Shown here piece by piece: positions 7,268 through 15,777 of a DNA stretch of 64,000 nt. The notes below the pieces were generated by a model. That model searched no databases. It worked only from the letters and a program-made list of their open reading frames with translations, and was not told the origin of the DNA. Each line of letters begins with the position of its first letter. Within the stretch, counting starts at the first letter, position 1. Source of the DNA: Kiritimatiellia bacterium (GTDB lineage: Bacteria; Verrucomicrobiota; Kiritimatiellia; RFP12; UBA1067); contig JAFWKK010000039.1 of assembly GCA_017514235.1 (NCBI GenBank), positions 1 through 64,000 on the forward strand, read 5' to 3'. The position numbers and the translations under genes are program-made.

Positions 7268-8760
7268 AGCTCCTTTATGAATATGTTACGCCACTCCGTA
7301 GGGTCGCCGTGGCACTGCAGCTCGATCTGCTCGGACGGGAAAATCTTCTGCGAGCGGTCCCAGTAGTTCTCGAGCGTTACGTTGTCCACCACGAGCTCGC
7401 CGTTCAGCCAGACCGAGACCTTCTCGCCCTTCATTATGACATGGAAGCGGTTCCAGTCGCCGACCTGCCTGTCGGCAATCTTAAGGGCCTTTGAGACGTT
7501 GCCCGTCTTGGCATACCTGTTGTTGTAGAGACCGCCCGAGCCGATGTGCCACTGGTTGTGCGCGTCCCATATCTGGACCTGCGGCGAACCGCGCAGGTAG
7601 AGGCCTGAGTCGCCGGTGACGGACATTATGCGCCAGTCGGCCCACATCTCGAAGTCGGCGTAGTCGCGCTTCGTAGCAAGCGAATAGCCTCCGTTGAAGC
7701 CGTCGAAAAAGAGGTTGCCGTTGCGCACCGACCAGTGCGCGTCACGCTGAGCGTCGGCCTTCGCCTGCATCTCAGCGCGCTTCTCGGGCGTCGCCTTCTG
7801 CCGCACGAGCGGATTGTCGAACTTCTCCTCGGTCGTCACGCCCTTCCACATCGCCTTGATCTGACCGGGGCAGCCGTCGAAGTACGTCTCGAACCCGCAC
7901 GGAGCCTTCATCTTCTGGCACGGGCAGACCTCGCCCATCTTCGCGCTGTCGGGCAGCTCCTTGATGCGAATGTTCTTCCACTTGACGTTATGGCCGTGGC
8001 CCAGCCAGCCGATGCGCCCGCGCATGTTGTGGATGCCGGGGTGCGCCCTCCCGTCGGGCGTGTCGGTGCCGTCGCCCTTGAACTTCGACAGGTCGGCCTT
8101 CGTGATGAGGTAGCCGTTCAGGTACACCTCGATCTCGCTGCCGATGACCTTGACCTCCTCGAAGTTCCACATGCCGGGCTTGCGGACGTAGCTGCCGCCT
8201 CCGGTGAAGTTCTGGTCCTTGCCCCAGATCTGCTTGCCCGCATTGTCGCGCAGGCTCGGCACGACGCCGTAGACCGAGCCCGTGTACTGGTAGGGCTTCA
8301 GCTTGTCCTTCTTCGCCGCCGCGTCATAGTAGCTGGGGCCGCCGTCGTCAAGCAGCTGAAGCTCGCACATGGCGTAATACGCGGCGTCCTTCGACGGGTC
8401 GGCGATGCGTATGCCGAGGCCGTTGTTGCCGTCCTGCGGCATCATGAACTCGAACCGCAGTATGAAGTTGCCGTATTCCTTCGCCGTCACAAGGTCGCCG
8501 CGCTGGCCCGCCGGCAGCTTCCTGTCGGGGAAGCACTGCAGCACGCCGGGCTCCGCAGGATCGACGCCGTACATGGCCGTCGCGCCCTCCCAGCCCTCGA
8601 GGTCTACGCCGTTGAACAGCGACACGAACCCCTCGTTCACCGCCGCCGGATAACGGCAGCACTTCTTATCCGCCCCGGACTTTGCCGGTTCGGTCTTCGT
8701 GCAGCAGCATCCCGCCACCGCGATTCCTGCGACAATCGCCGCAACCGTTCTCATCTTCAT
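7264..8760 (-). CDS. Lipoprotein with two DUF1080 (3-keto-disaccharide hydrolase-type) domains (498 aa)
   Basis: The start at 8760 has a GGAGGACAAC ribosome binding site and begins a lipoprotein signal (MKMRTVAAIVAGI, lipobox VAGC). Two concanavalin-like DUF1080 modules follow. The first is at about residues 45-225 ('EGFVSLFNGVDLEGWEG' to 'VKWKNIRIKEL'), the second at about 310-498 ('GLYLRGSPQVQIWD', 'VSVWLNGELVVDNV', ending 'EWRNIFIKEL'). The linker is Cys- and Lys-rich. The family is abundant in Verrucomicrobiota and Planctomycetota and some members act on 3-keto-glycosides; the activity here is inferred. Its place between nadC and coaX is unusual for a glycan-acting lipoprotein. It overlaps both neighbours by 4 nt. 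Confidence 0.85.
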   Translation of the reverse strand: MKMRTVAAIVAGIAVAGCCCTKTEPAKSGADKKCCRYPAAVNEGFVSLFNGVDLEGWEGATAMYGVDPAEPGVLQCFPDRKLPAGQRGDLVTAKEYGNFILRFEFMMPQDGNNGLGIRIADPSKDAAYYAMCELQLLDDGGPSYYDAAAKKDKLKPYQYTGSVYGVVPSLRDNAGKQIWGKDQNFTGGGSYVRKPGMWNFEEVKVIGSEIEVYLNGYLITKADLSKFKGDGTDTPDGRAHPGIHNMRGRIGWLGHGHNVKWKNIRIKELPDSAKMGEVCPCQKMKAPCGFETYFDGCPGQIKAMWKGVTTEEKFDNPLVRQKATPEKRAEMQAKADAQRDAHWSVRNGNLFFDGFNGGYSLATKRDYADFEMWADWRIMSVTGDSGLYLRGSPQVQIWDAHNQWHIGSGGLYNNRYAKTGNVSKALKIADRQVGDWNRFHVIMKGEKVSVWLNGELVVDNVTLENYWDRSQKIFPSEQIELQCHGDPTEWRNIFIKEL

Positions 8761-9635
8761 GTTGTCCTCCATTCTAGTGAAAGGTCTACGGAACCCGCCG
8801 AATGCGTAAGGCACCCGAGGGAAATTGCCGTCACTCCGGTCGCCGCGACGGCGCGGGCGCGGTCGAGCGTGATTCCGCCGGACGCCTCGGTCTTCGAGAC
8901 GCCGCGGCACAGCTTTACGCATTTCCTCATGTCCGCGCAACTCATGTTGTCGAGCATTATCCACTCCGGCTTCGCACGAAGTGCGCTCGCACACTCGCGG
9001 ATGCTCTCCACTTCCACTTCGACCGCTAGCTTAGGGAACGCCCGCCGCGCGGCAAGGACCGCCTGGTCTAGCGCGTCGGGATCGCCGCCGCGCCAGAGCC
9101 GCCGGTGGTTGTCCTTCATGAGGATGCGGTCGAACATTCCGAAGCGGTGGTTGGTGCCGCCGCCGCACGTGACGGCGTACTTCTCGAAGACGCGCAGCCC
9201 CGGCGTCGTCTTGCGCGTGTCAAGGACGAGCGTGCCGTATCTGGCGGTCGCATCGACGAACCGGCGCGTCAGCGTGGCCGTCGCGCACATTCTCTGCATG
9301 AAGTTGAGGGCGGTGCGCTCTGCCGCAAGGATCGACCGAGCCTTGCCACGGAACGTCAGGATCGGTTCAAGCGGCTTCACTCGGGATCCGTCGGGCTTCA
9401 GTATGCGGACCTTGACCTTCGGATCCACCGCCCGCATGACGGCCGCGGCGACAGTCGCACCGGCGACAATGCAACCTTCGCCCTTCGCGTATATCTCACC
9501 CTCGGCTACCGCCTCGGGGGCGACAAGGGCTTCGCTCGTCGCATCGCACCAGGGATCGCCCAGGTCCTCGTCAAGCGCCAGGCGCACTGCGGCCCTGGCG
9601 GACTTGAGGCGCATCACATCCCTCGGCGCGCCCAT
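8757..9635 (-). CDS. nadC: Nicotinate-nucleotide diphosphorylase (carboxylating), quinolinate phosphoribosyltransferase
   Basis: NadC converts quinolinate and PRPP to nicotinate mononucleotide in de novo NAD synthesis. At 292 aa it matches the family. Motifs: 'ALDEDLGDPWCDATSEAL' near residue 20, 'AERTALNFMQRMCATAT' near 105-121, 'LDTRKTTPGLRVFEKYAV' near 138-155, 'GGGTNHRFGMFDRILMKDNH' near 158-177, and 'EVEVESIREC' with 'IMLDNMS'. It begins one base after the small membrane protein stop and overlaps the DUF1080 gene by 4 nt. Confidence 0.95.
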   Translation of the reverse strand: MGAPRDVMRLKSARAAVRLALDEDLGDPWCDATSEALVAPEAVAEGEIYAKGEGCIVAGATVAAAVMRAVDPKVKVRILKPDGSRVKPLEPILTFRGKARSILAAERTALNFMQRMCATATLTRRFVDATARYGTLVLDTRKTTPGLRVFEKYAVTCGGGTNHRFGMFDRILMKDNHRRLWRGGDPDALDQAVLAARRAFPKLAVEVEVESIRECASALRAKPEWIMLDNMSCADMRKCVKLCRGVSKTEASGGITLDRARAVAATGVTAISLGCLTHSAGSVDLSLEWRTT

Positions 9636-9636
9636 C

Positions 9637-9864
9637 TCAGGCGCCCTTGAGGAATTCCCAGTGCTGATAGATGACGAACGTCAGTACGCCGACGACCGCG
9701 AGCGCAGCAAGGCCCGCCACCATCGCGACCGTAGTCGCAACGCCGCCGGACGAGCGCCCGGCGTTAGGATCTATGTCGAGCCTGAAACGTTCGGGCACGC
9801 CCGCCGCCCCGGCCGCAGAAGCATCCGCCGCATCCGATTCATTGATTGGCTTCTTGATAGTCAT
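9637..9864 (-). CDS. Small single-pass membrane protein (75 aa)
   Basis: The N-terminal 40 residues are polar and Ala-rich ('NESDAADASAAGAAG'). One transmembrane helix follows at about residues 43-68 ('GVATTVAMVAGLAALAVVGV'), with a short tail. I do not recognise it. It is the first gene of the eight-gene operon ending at 4180. An extended -10 box ends 7 nt before its ATG with no Shine-Dalgarno, so its mRNA is probably leaderless. Confidence 0.6.
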   Translation of the reverse strand: MTIKKPINESDAADASAAGAAGVPERFRLDIDPNAGRSSGGVATTVAMVAGLAALAVVGVLTFVIYQHWEFLKGA

Positions 9865-9871
9865 GCCACAG

Positions 9872-9880
9872 ATTATACCA
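9872..9880 (-). promoter_or_regulatory. Extended -10 promoter, leaderless start of the nadC-coaX-folP operon
   Basis: On the minus strand this reads TGGTATAAT with 7 nt between the hexamer and the ATG at 9864. No ribosome binding site fits in the gap. Confidence 0.6.
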
Positions 9881-9897
9881 CGATTAGCTGCCGGAAA

Positions 9898-10512
9898 TCA
9901 AGGCCGCGGTTCCGCCGAACCGGCGAATTCGCTCATCGTGGCCTCTCCGGCATGGCTGATGTGGCGCGGACGAAGGAGCTGCCATGCCGTCATCAGCAGG
10001 ATCCGCAGGTCAAGCCAGGGCGAGCGGTTGTCTACGTATTCGACGTCAAGACGGAACTTCTCCTCCCATTCGAGCGCGTTTCGCCCGTTCACCTGCGCCC
10101 AGCCGGTGATTCCGGGACGCACCTCGTGGCGACGGCCCTGCTCCGCAGTGTAGCGCGGCAGGTAGCGGACCGGCAGCGGACGAGGCCCTACGAGCGACAT
10201 GTCGCCCTTCAGGACGTTCCACAGCTCCGGCAACTCGTCAAGCGACGAGGCGCGCAGGAAACGTCCGAACGGGGTGAGACGCTCGGCGTCCGTGCCTGGG
10301 CCGACGCGCATCGTCCGAAACTTGACGAGCCGGAACTGACGCCCGCCCAGCCCCGCACGCAGGTCATGAAAAAGGACAGGCCTGCCCAGCGCAACCCGCA
10401 CCGCAAGCGCCACCGCCGCCGCAAGCGGCATCCAGACAGGAGCCGCTGCAAGAACCAACAGCACGTCCGCGATCCGTTTCACGTTCACCGCCGCATCACG
10501 ATTCCGACGCAC
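9898..10512 (-). CDS. Undecaprenyl-phosphate sugar-1-phosphate transferase (bacterial sugar transferase family, 204 aa)
   Basis: A short-form polyprenyl-phosphate phosphoglycosyltransferase that would start a cell-surface polysaccharide repeat unit on the inner membrane. Residues of about 15-40 form the membrane anchor. The cytoplasmic catalytic part shows 'FRLVKFRTM', 'SLDELPELWNVLKGDMSLVG' followed by PRP, and 'RPGITGWAQVNGRN', all hallmark motifs. The start is GTG at 10512 with an AAAGGGG ribosome binding site. It lies 9 nt after the VWA gene, so they are probably co-transcribed. Sugar specificity cannot be read from the sequence. Confidence 0.9.
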   Translation of the reverse strand: MRRNRDAAVNVKRIADVLLVLAAAPVWMPLAAAVALAVRVALGRPVLFHDLRAGLGGRQFRLVKFRTMRVGPGTDAERLTPFGRFLRASSLDELPELWNVLKGDMSLVGPRPLPVRYLPRYTAEQGRRHEVRPGITGWAQVNGRNALEWEEKFRLDVEYVDNRSPWLDLRILLMTAWQLLRPRHISHAGEATMSEFAGSAEPRP

Positions 10513-10521
10513 AGGCCCCTT

Positions 10522-11568
10522 TCAGGCCATCCGCCGCGCGGCGGACATGGATAGGGAAACTGCCAGAAGGATGAGCACGGCGCCGGCGAGGAGAAACGGC
10601 ACGAAGTGCTCGCGCCAGCGGTTGAACACGTCCGCATCAAGCCTGGTCGTCTCCAGCTGATCGATTTCGTCGAGGGCCTTCTCCAGCGAGTCGCGGTCGT
10701 TCACGGGGAAGTACGTTCCGCCGGTACGCTTCGCGATGGACTTCAGCTGCTTCTCGTCAAACGTCATGTCGACGTACTGTATCGTCTCGCGGCCGAAGAA
10801 GTCGCGCCCGAAGATGGGCGTCCGCCTGGAACGGGTGCCGACGCCAATCGCGTAGACCTTCACCCCCATCTTCGCGGCGGCGGCGGCGGCCTCGTCGGGT
10901 TCCACCGCGCCGGTGTTGGACACGCCGTCCGACAGCAGTATCACGATCTTGGACTTAGGCTTGGCGTCCTTGAGGCGGGCGAGCGCGGTGGCGAGGCCGT
11001 CGCCCACCGCCGTCATCTGCTCGTCTGCGGCGATCGCGCGGCCCTGCGCGTCAAGGGCGATGGAGGGAATCTCCACGCCCTTCAGCACGTTGAGCAGCGC
11101 CTCGTGGTCGGCGGTGAGCGGACTGCGCGTCGCGGCATAGCCGCCGAACGTGACAAGCCCGATCAGGTCGTCCGGGCGCTTCGACACGAATTCGGCGAAA
11201 AGCTTCTTCACTACCGCAAGGCGCGTCGTGTTGCGCGAGAACCGCTCCCCGCGAGGCGTCAAGTCGAGCGCGTCCATCGAGCCGGAGACGTCCACGGTCA
11301 TGGCTATCGCGATCGCATCCACCGACTTCTTCTCGCGGGCGAGCGACGTGCGCGGACGTGCGGCTGCGAGGACTAGCAGCGCAAGGCCGGCGAGGAGCAG
11401 GTACGGCGTCATCGCCGCGACGCGCGCGCGCCAGCCCGCCGCCCCCGCCGGAATCCGCCCGAGGGCCGAGAACCTTATCCCCGCCTTGCGTCCGCGACGC
11501 AGCAGCCGCCACGCCGCCACCGCAAACGGCACGAAAAGGACCAGCATCCATGGATTGGCAAAGCTCAT
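10522..11568 (-). CDS. BatA-like von Willebrand factor A domain membrane protein (348 aa)
   Basis: Two N-terminal transmembrane helices (about residues 3-22 and 54-72) precede a VWA domain at about 80-290 with the MIDAS motif 'MTVDVSGSMD', a conserved Thr region and 'VILLSDG'. A third helix lies at about 318-340. This layout is that of Bacteroides aerotolerance BatA proteins, usually encoded with MoxR ATPase and BatB; neither is present here. The start at 11568 was chosen because 'MSFANPWML' is the typical family beginning and an extended -10 box lies 7 nt upstream. Function is probably membrane-linked protein assembly or stress resistance (inference). Confidence 0.82.
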   Translation of the reverse strand: MSFANPWMLVLFVPFAVAAWRLLRRGRKAGIRFSALGRIPAGAAGWRARVAAMTPYLLLAGLALLVLAAARPRTSLAREKKSVDAIAIAMTVDVSGSMDALDLTPRGERFSRNTTRLAVVKKLFAEFVSKRPDDLIGLVTFGGYAATRSPLTADHEALLNVLKGVEIPSIALDAQGRAIAADEQMTAVGDGLATALARLKDAKPKSKIVILLSDGVSNTGAVEPDEAAAAAAKMGVKVYAIGVGTRSRRTPIFGRDFFGRETIQYVDMTFDEKQLKSIAKRTGGTYFPVNDRDSLEKALDEIDQLETTRLDADVFNRWREHFVPFLLAGAVLILLAVSLSMSAARRMA

Positions 11569-11575
11569 GGCGCAT

Positions 11576-11584
11576 ATTATACCA
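11576..11584 (-). promoter_or_regulatory. Extended -10 promoter for the BatA-like gene, leaderless
   Basis: TGGTATAAT on the minus strand, 7 nt before the ATG at 11568, with no Shine-Dalgarno between. Confidence 0.6.
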
Positions 11585-11602
11585 CAAGAACGCCGCGCTC
11601 CG

Positions 11603-12514
11603 TCAGGAAACGGGCGCACTACCGCCGCGCCGGCTTCCGGACGGCACGAACTGCCTGACTGCGTCTATGGCAAAATTGGCGTAACGCTTCAGCTGCGGCA
11701 CCAGGCGCAACTCCGCGTCAGGAACGAGAAACAGGCACTGGCGCTCCAGAAGCTTGCCGCCTTCCGTCCTCAACTTGTGCCCCAGCCAAACGTTGAAGAA
11801 GCGTTCCGCCAGAAACGCCGGCGAGCGCACGAGCGAATACGTCGCATCGTCCGGCCAGACGGAAACGCTCTCCAACTTTTGCAAGATGTCGAACTGCCAC
11901 GCGAGATACTCCATGGCCCAGTCGCGGCGCATTACGAACTGAAGCCACAGGTAGGCGTGGCGCCCGTTCAGCCACGCCTCCATGTCCGGGGCGTAGTCCG
12001 CGTAATCCGAACGCACGATCTTCATCAGGGCGTCAAGGTCTCTCATGGAATGCCCGCCCATGGCATACTGCTCATAACAGCTCCCAACGTTTCTGCCGAA
12101 TCGCGAAGGCGCGGGAACTACGACGTCGAACCCGCCTGCGTCGATGCACGGCATGACGTTCGCCTCCGAATATCTCTCGGCGAAACCCTGTGCGAAACTA
12201 CCGAAGGAGACGTGCTTGAGACGAAGATTCCGCGGCGCACGGGCAAAATCGAGAAAGCGTCGGTAGTGGCACATGCCTACATAGTCCAGTTCACGATGCT
12301 CAGGAAGATGGTTCTTCCAAAGCCAATAATGGGCAGTCAGCTCCGCCCAGACGCGGTTCTTGGCCGAGATGTTGTCGCCGACATCGTCCCGCAGCGCTCC
12401 CTCCCTGGGACCGCTCACCGCGCAACCGGCCTGAATCGGTTCCACGCAGTCAGACCTGTACAGCGGGACCGGATTCCGCCCGTAGTAGACGGCAAATATC
12501 TTCAGCCTGCTCAC
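11603..12514 (-). CDS. DUF4422 capsular polysaccharide glycosyltransferase-like protein (303 aa)
   Basis: The start is GTG at 12514, overlapping the stop of the upstream gene (GTGA). This fits 'KIFAVYYGRNPVPLY' as the N-terminal strand of the domain. Characteristic family features: 'NRVWAELTAHYWLWKN', 'LDYVGMCHYRRFLDF', a 'SCYEQYAMGGHSMRDL' segment, and a C-terminal 'FFNVWLGHKLR'. Members act in capsule or LPS glycan synthesis. It is the last gene of the bamA operon; its upstream neighbour also looks like a glycan-assembly protein, so the pair probably modifies a surface glycan. Confidence 0.82.
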   Translation of the reverse strand: MSRLKIFAVYYGRNPVPLYRSDCVEPIQAGCAVSGPREGALRDDVGDNISAKNRVWAELTAHYWLWKNHLPEHRELDYVGMCHYRRFLDFARAPRNLRLKHVSFGSFAQGFAERYSEANVMPCIDAGGFDVVVPAPSRFGRNVGSCYEQYAMGGHSMRDLDALMKIVRSDYADYAPDMEAWLNGRHAYLWLQFVMRRDWAMEYLAWQFDILQKLESVSVWPDDATYSLVRSPAFLAERFFNVWLGHKLRTEGGKLLERQCLFLVPDAELRLVPQLKRYANFAIDAVRQFVPSGSRRGGSAPVS

Positions 12515-13362
12515 AAGATGCCGTTTCTCCGTTCCGCCGCCCGCTGAACCGGACAGGCGATGAACGGCTTCCAAATGAAGTCTTTCAGGAACCTGCGGAC
12601 ACATGACGAGAGCCTGTCGCGCAAGGACGGACGATACGGGCTTTCGCCGGGCCAGCGCGTCGCCCTTATGACCTGGGAGAAGAACGCGTCCTGATTCTCC
12701 ACATGCTCCCAGCGCGCGAGAATGCGGCTGCGCGTCTCCGGCCTGGCAAGGCAGCGGTACGCCAGCGCGGAGAACACGCTCTGGTCGTGACGGCTTTCGA
12801 TCAGGCAAGGAGGCTGTTTCCGGCGTTCCTCGGGCGTGACGTCCGAAAACAGCTCCATCCTTTCGGCCATGTACCGCCGCCACTCCGAAAAGAACCGCAC
12901 GGTGAAGTCGGACTTGACGGCGACTATCACCGTAGCCATGAACTGGTGAAGGCCACGGAACGAGATGTCGTTGAATTCCTGCACCAGCTCAGCCCTCGAC
13001 CACCGCTCCATCTTCTGGTATATCCGCTGCACAAGCAGATCGCAGCCGTCCATCTCGCGCCATATCCGCTTCCACTCCGAGCCTCTGCAAAGAGAGCAAC
13101 CTGCGTCGCAGTAGACAAGCACGTCCCCGTCGGAAATCTCCCCGAGCGCCTTCAGAATGACGTCCGGCTTCCACGACCACAGTCCTGCGCCGCGCGGCAC
13201 GGAAAACGCCGGACACTTTCGGACGAGCTCGGACACGTCGTCCCGCCCATACGAGAACACGCCGTCAAACTCTCCGGTGGCGACGGCCTCGGCGGCGATG
13301 CGCCTTGCCGCAGGCCTGAAAGTCCCGTCGCCGTAAGAAACAAAGAACTTGCGCCGCTTCAT
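12511..13362 (-). CDS. Putative glycosyltransferase-like protein (283 aa)
   Basis: The N-terminal half carries an alternating alpha/beta pattern with 'DVLVYCDAGCSL' near residues 80-91, resembling the acidic metal-binding motif of GT-A glycosyltransferases. It also has 'GAGLWSWKPDVILKAL', a substrate-pocket-like stretch seen in capsule glycosyltransferases. The C-terminal 60 residues are basic and may contact the membrane. Assignment is by motif and by context, as it is translationally coupled to the DUF4422 gene. It begins 9 nt after the sigma-like gene. Confidence 0.6.
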   Translation of the reverse strand: MKRRKFFVSYGDGTFRPAARRIAAEAVATGEFDGVFSYGRDDVSELVRKCPAFSVPRGAGLWSWKPDVILKALGEISDGDVLVYCDAGCSLCRGSEWKRIWREMDGCDLLVQRIYQKMERWSRAELVQEFNDISFRGLHQFMATVIVAVKSDFTVRFFSEWRRYMAERMELFSDVTPEERRKQPPCLIESRHDQSVFSALAYRCLARPETRSRILARWEHVENQDAFFSQVIRATRWPGESPYRPSLRDRLSSCVRRFLKDFIWKPFIACPVQRAAERRNGIL

Positions 13363-13371
13363 CGACCGGCT

Positions 13372-13983
13372 TCATTTCCCCTGCGCAGCGTCTCCGCTTC
13401 CGGACCTGTCGATTCGCGGCCAGGCTTCGCGCATGAACTTGACGCTTCGAGAGAATATCTGGTCGACGTTCGCGGCGGACGACACGTCCAGGAAATCCCT
13501 GATCTCCTCGCTTGAAAGGTGGAAGCGGGTCTTCAGCAGGTGAATGTAGCAGCGCAGCGGATCCTCGTTCCACAGCAGGCGGAAGCACCAGTGCGTCATC
13601 TGCCAAACCTCGTTGCGGGCGATTCCCTTGCCGGCCGGGACTGGTATCTCGATCTTCGCAGCGCCGTCATCGGAGCCGGCGTTGGCGCCGTCTATGGATA
13701 TCTCGCCATGGGGATTCGGGTCTGCGTTGAGCACGTATCCGCGCACGTACTTCCTGAGCCAGCCCTCGAAGCTGCCGTCGCCCCGGTAGAGGTCGATCTT
13801 GCCGCGCCCGATCATCTCGTCATAGAGCATGCCCATCAAATCGCCGACGTCCAGCGAATAGCGGCGCATCAGCTCCGCCGAGCGCATCGACTTCGACTCG
13901 GGCTCGACGACCCGTTCCCACACGAGCCGCCAGCCGTCATCTTCGCCGTTCTTGACGAGCGTCCACCATTCCTTGTCCGTCAT
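13372..13983 (-). CDS. Sigma-70-like (ECF-type) transcription factor (203 aa)
   Basis: The start at 13983 overlaps the upstream stop (ATGA). Residues of about 45-95 resemble sigma region 2 ('YSLDVGDLMGMLYDEMI' followed by 'GSFEGWLRKYVRGYVLN'). Residues of about 160-195 resemble region 4 ('HLSSEEIRDFLDVSSAANVDQ'). The linker 'GEISIDGANAGSDDG' is acidic. No anti-sigma factor lies beside it. Its place inside an outer-membrane biogenesis operon suggests a role in envelope gene control, but sigma activity is inferred from a weak resemblance. Confidence 0.6.
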   Translation of the reverse strand: MTDKEWWTLVKNGEDDGWRLVWERVVEPESKSMRSAELMRRYSLDVGDLMGMLYDEMIGRGKIDLYRGDGSFEGWLRKYVRGYVLNADPNPHGEISIDGANAGSDDGAAKIEIPVPAGKGIARNEVWQMTHWCFRLLWNEDPLRCYIHLLKTRFHLSSEEIRDFLDVSSAANVDQIFSRSVKFMREAWPRIDRSGSGDAAQGK

Positions 13984-14297
13984 ATGAACGTAAGCCCTCC
14001 CGGCACCGGCGGCATTCCGCGGCGGTGAAGCCACAGCGGAACGGAATGGACGCCGGCCACGAAGTCGGAGTAGCGCATCTCCGCCGCGCCGTCCTTCACC
14101 TGCAGGCTTTGCCCTGCGAACTCAAGCGTCCCCGCGCGAACCGGCTCGTCCTCGCCGTCGGAGATCTCGATAGGCAGCATCGTATCCCCGTCCGCGCCCG
14201 GCGGAAACGTCACCCGCGCCATCCAGCGCAGCTTGGGCTTGGCTGTCCGATGCGAGATGAGGGTGAAGGCGATTGTCTTGTCGGGCGGAGTCTTCAT
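13980..14297 (-). CDS. Hypothetical protein (105 aa)
   Basis: A small, probably cytoplasmic, beta-rich protein with no signal peptide or transmembrane helix. Short strands such as 'KLRWMARVTFPPG' and 'AGTLEFAGQSLQVKDG' and a C-terminal 'VHSVPLWLHRRGMPPVPGG' are visible. I do not recognise it. It overlaps aroQ by 4 nt upstream and the sigma-like gene by 4 nt downstream, so it is translationally coupled to both. It may be a partner of the sigma-like factor. Confidence 0.6.
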   Translation of the reverse strand: MKTPPDKTIAFTLISHRTAKPKLRWMARVTFPPGADGDTMLPIEISDGEDEPVRAGTLEFAGQSLQVKDGAAEMRYSDFVAGVHSVPLWLHRRGMPPVPGGLTFI

Positions 14298-14725
14298 GAA
14301 GGAACCTCGGCAAAATGGCGTATGGCGTCGGCGTACGACTCGAAGCCGCGCCCGGAGAACGTCCGCTCCGCAACCATGCCGACGTAGGAGACGCGGCGGA
14401 AATCCTCGCGCGCCTTCGGCTCGGTAAGATGGACCTCGGCTGTGCGCACGCGCACGGCCTTGACGGCGTCAAGGATCGCAACCGAGGTGTGCGTATACGC
14501 AGCGGCGTTCAGGACGAGGGCGTCGAACTTGCCGGGGCACTCCTGTATCCAGTCGACAAGGTCGCCTTCGTGGTTCGACTGGCGCACCTCGACCTCGACC
14601 CCGCACTCCGCCGCGACGCGGTTCACGAATTCAACGAGGTCGCCGTAGGTGGCGCGGCCGTAGAGCTCCGGCTCGCGGACTCCAAGAAGGTTAAGGTTCG
14701 GCCCGTTGGCTACGAGCAGCCTCAT
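14294..14725 (-). CDS. aroQ: Type II 3-dehydroquinate dehydratase
   Basis: AroQ removes water from 3-dehydroquinate in the shikimate pathway. At 143 aa it has the normal length of the dodecameric type II enzyme. Motifs: 'NGPNLNLLGVREPELYG' at residues 7-23 with the catalytic Tyr, 'RQSNHEGDLVDWIQ' near 48-61, 'NAAAYTHTSVAILDA' near 73-87, and 'EVHLTEPKAREDFR' near 97-110 with the catalytic His. It overlaps lpxD by 4 nt. The long upstream reading frame in the same frame is antisense-like noise within lpxD. Confidence 0.95.
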   Translation of the reverse strand: MRLLVANGPNLNLLGVREPELYGRATYGDLVEFVNRVAAECGVEVEVRQSNHEGDLVDWIQECPGKFDALVLNAAAYTHTSVAILDAVKAVRVRTAEVHLTEPKAREDFRRVSYVGMVAERTFSGRGFESYADAIRHFAEVPS

Positions 14726-15777
14726 CCGGCCTCCCGCCCGTGCCCGGCCTTGAGCACCGCCAGCTCGGCCTTGAGCGCCTTGACCTCTGCCTTGAGCTTC
14801 GCGATTGACTTCGGCGCAAGCGTAATCGACGCAAGTTCCTTCATCGACATCGCCGGAGAGCCTATCACGTACTTCGCCGAGCCGTCGAGCGACTGCGGAA
14901 CGCCTGCCTGCGGACCGACCTGGACGCCGTCGGCTATCTTGATGTGGCCGGAGATTCCTGCCTGGGCCCAGATGAGGCAGCCAGCGCCGATCTCGGAAGA
15001 CCCGGCGACGCCCGACTGCGCGATCAGCCCGGAGTAGCCCTTGACCTTTACGTTGTGGCCGATCTGCACGAGGTTGTCGATCTTCGTCATCGGGCCTATG
15101 TAGGTGCGTCCGATGCGCGCCCGGTCGATCGTCGTGTTGGAGCCGATCTCGACGCCGTCGCCTATCTCCACGATGCCCAGCTGCGGAATCTTCTCGATGA
15201 AGATCGAGCCGTCCTCGCGACGGCCGTTGGTGAAGCCGTATCCGTCGCCGCCAAGCCGCACTCCGCAGTGCAATATGCAGTCGCGGCCGACTATGGTGCC
15301 CTCGCGCAACGTGACTTGCGGATATATGTGGGTGCCGGCGCCGATGCGGCAACCCTCGCCGACGAAGACCTGCGCCTCGATCACCGCGCCGTCGCCTATC
15401 TCCGCGTCCTTCTCTATCACGGTGAACGCGCCGACATGGACGTCTTTGCCAAGCCGGGCGGACGGGGCAACGAGCGCCGTCGGGTGAACGCCCGGAGCGC
15501 GCACCGGCTCTGGCGGCGCAAATAGCCGCGCGGCGGCCATGCACGCATGGTCCGGATCGGCGACTCGTATGACTGCGCATGGCGCGCCGCGGTCCCAGTC
15601 CGGCGGCAACAGCACCGCCGACGCCTTCGTCGTCGCGACAAGAGTGGCGTGACGCGGATCCTTGCAGAAGCTCAGGTCGCCGGGGCGGGCCTCCTCAAGG
15701 CCCCCGCACGCGAAGAGGTCGACGTCGTCGCCCTCGAGCGTTCCGCCAAGGACGCGCGCCAGCTCACTTGCCTTCAT
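14722..15777 (-). CDS. lpxD: UDP-3-O-(3-hydroxyacyl)glucosamine N-acyltransferase
   Basis: LpxD adds the N-linked 3-hydroxyacyl chain in lipid A synthesis. The N-terminal uridine-binding domain occupies about residues 1-95. A left-handed beta-helix of hexapeptide repeats follows ('GAVIEAQVFVGEGCRIGAG', 'GDGVEIGSNTTID'). The catalytic His lies in 'KIDNLVQIGHNV' near residue 240. The C-terminal helix, rich in Lys, Ala and Leu, is typical. At 351 aa it is normal. It overlaps skp by 14 nt, repeating the widespread bamA-skp-lpxD gene order. Confidence 0.95.
   Translation of the reverse strand: MKASELARVLGGTLEGDDVDLFACGGLEEARPGDLSFCKDPRHATLVATTKASAVLLPPDWDRGAPCAVIRVADPDHACMAAARLFAPPEPVRAPGVHPTALVAPSARLGKDVHVGAFTVIEKDAEIGDGAVIEAQVFVGEGCRIGAGTHIYPQVTLREGTIVGRDCILHCGVRLGGDGYGFTNGRREDGSIFIEKIPQLGIVEIGDGVEIGSNTTIDRARIGRTYIGPMTKIDNLVQIGHNVKVKGYSGLIAQSGVAGSSEIGAGCLIWAQAGISGHIKIADGVQVGPQAGVPQSLDGSAKYVIGSPAMSMKELASITLAPKSIAKLKAEVKALKAELAVLKAGHGREAG

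Noticed and set aside
7735-10554. Very long plus-strand reading frame (939 codons)
   Set aside because: It is antisense to nadC, the DUF1080 lipoprotein and others, low in complexity (Arg, Ala, His rich), and lacks any domain. High-GC shadow.
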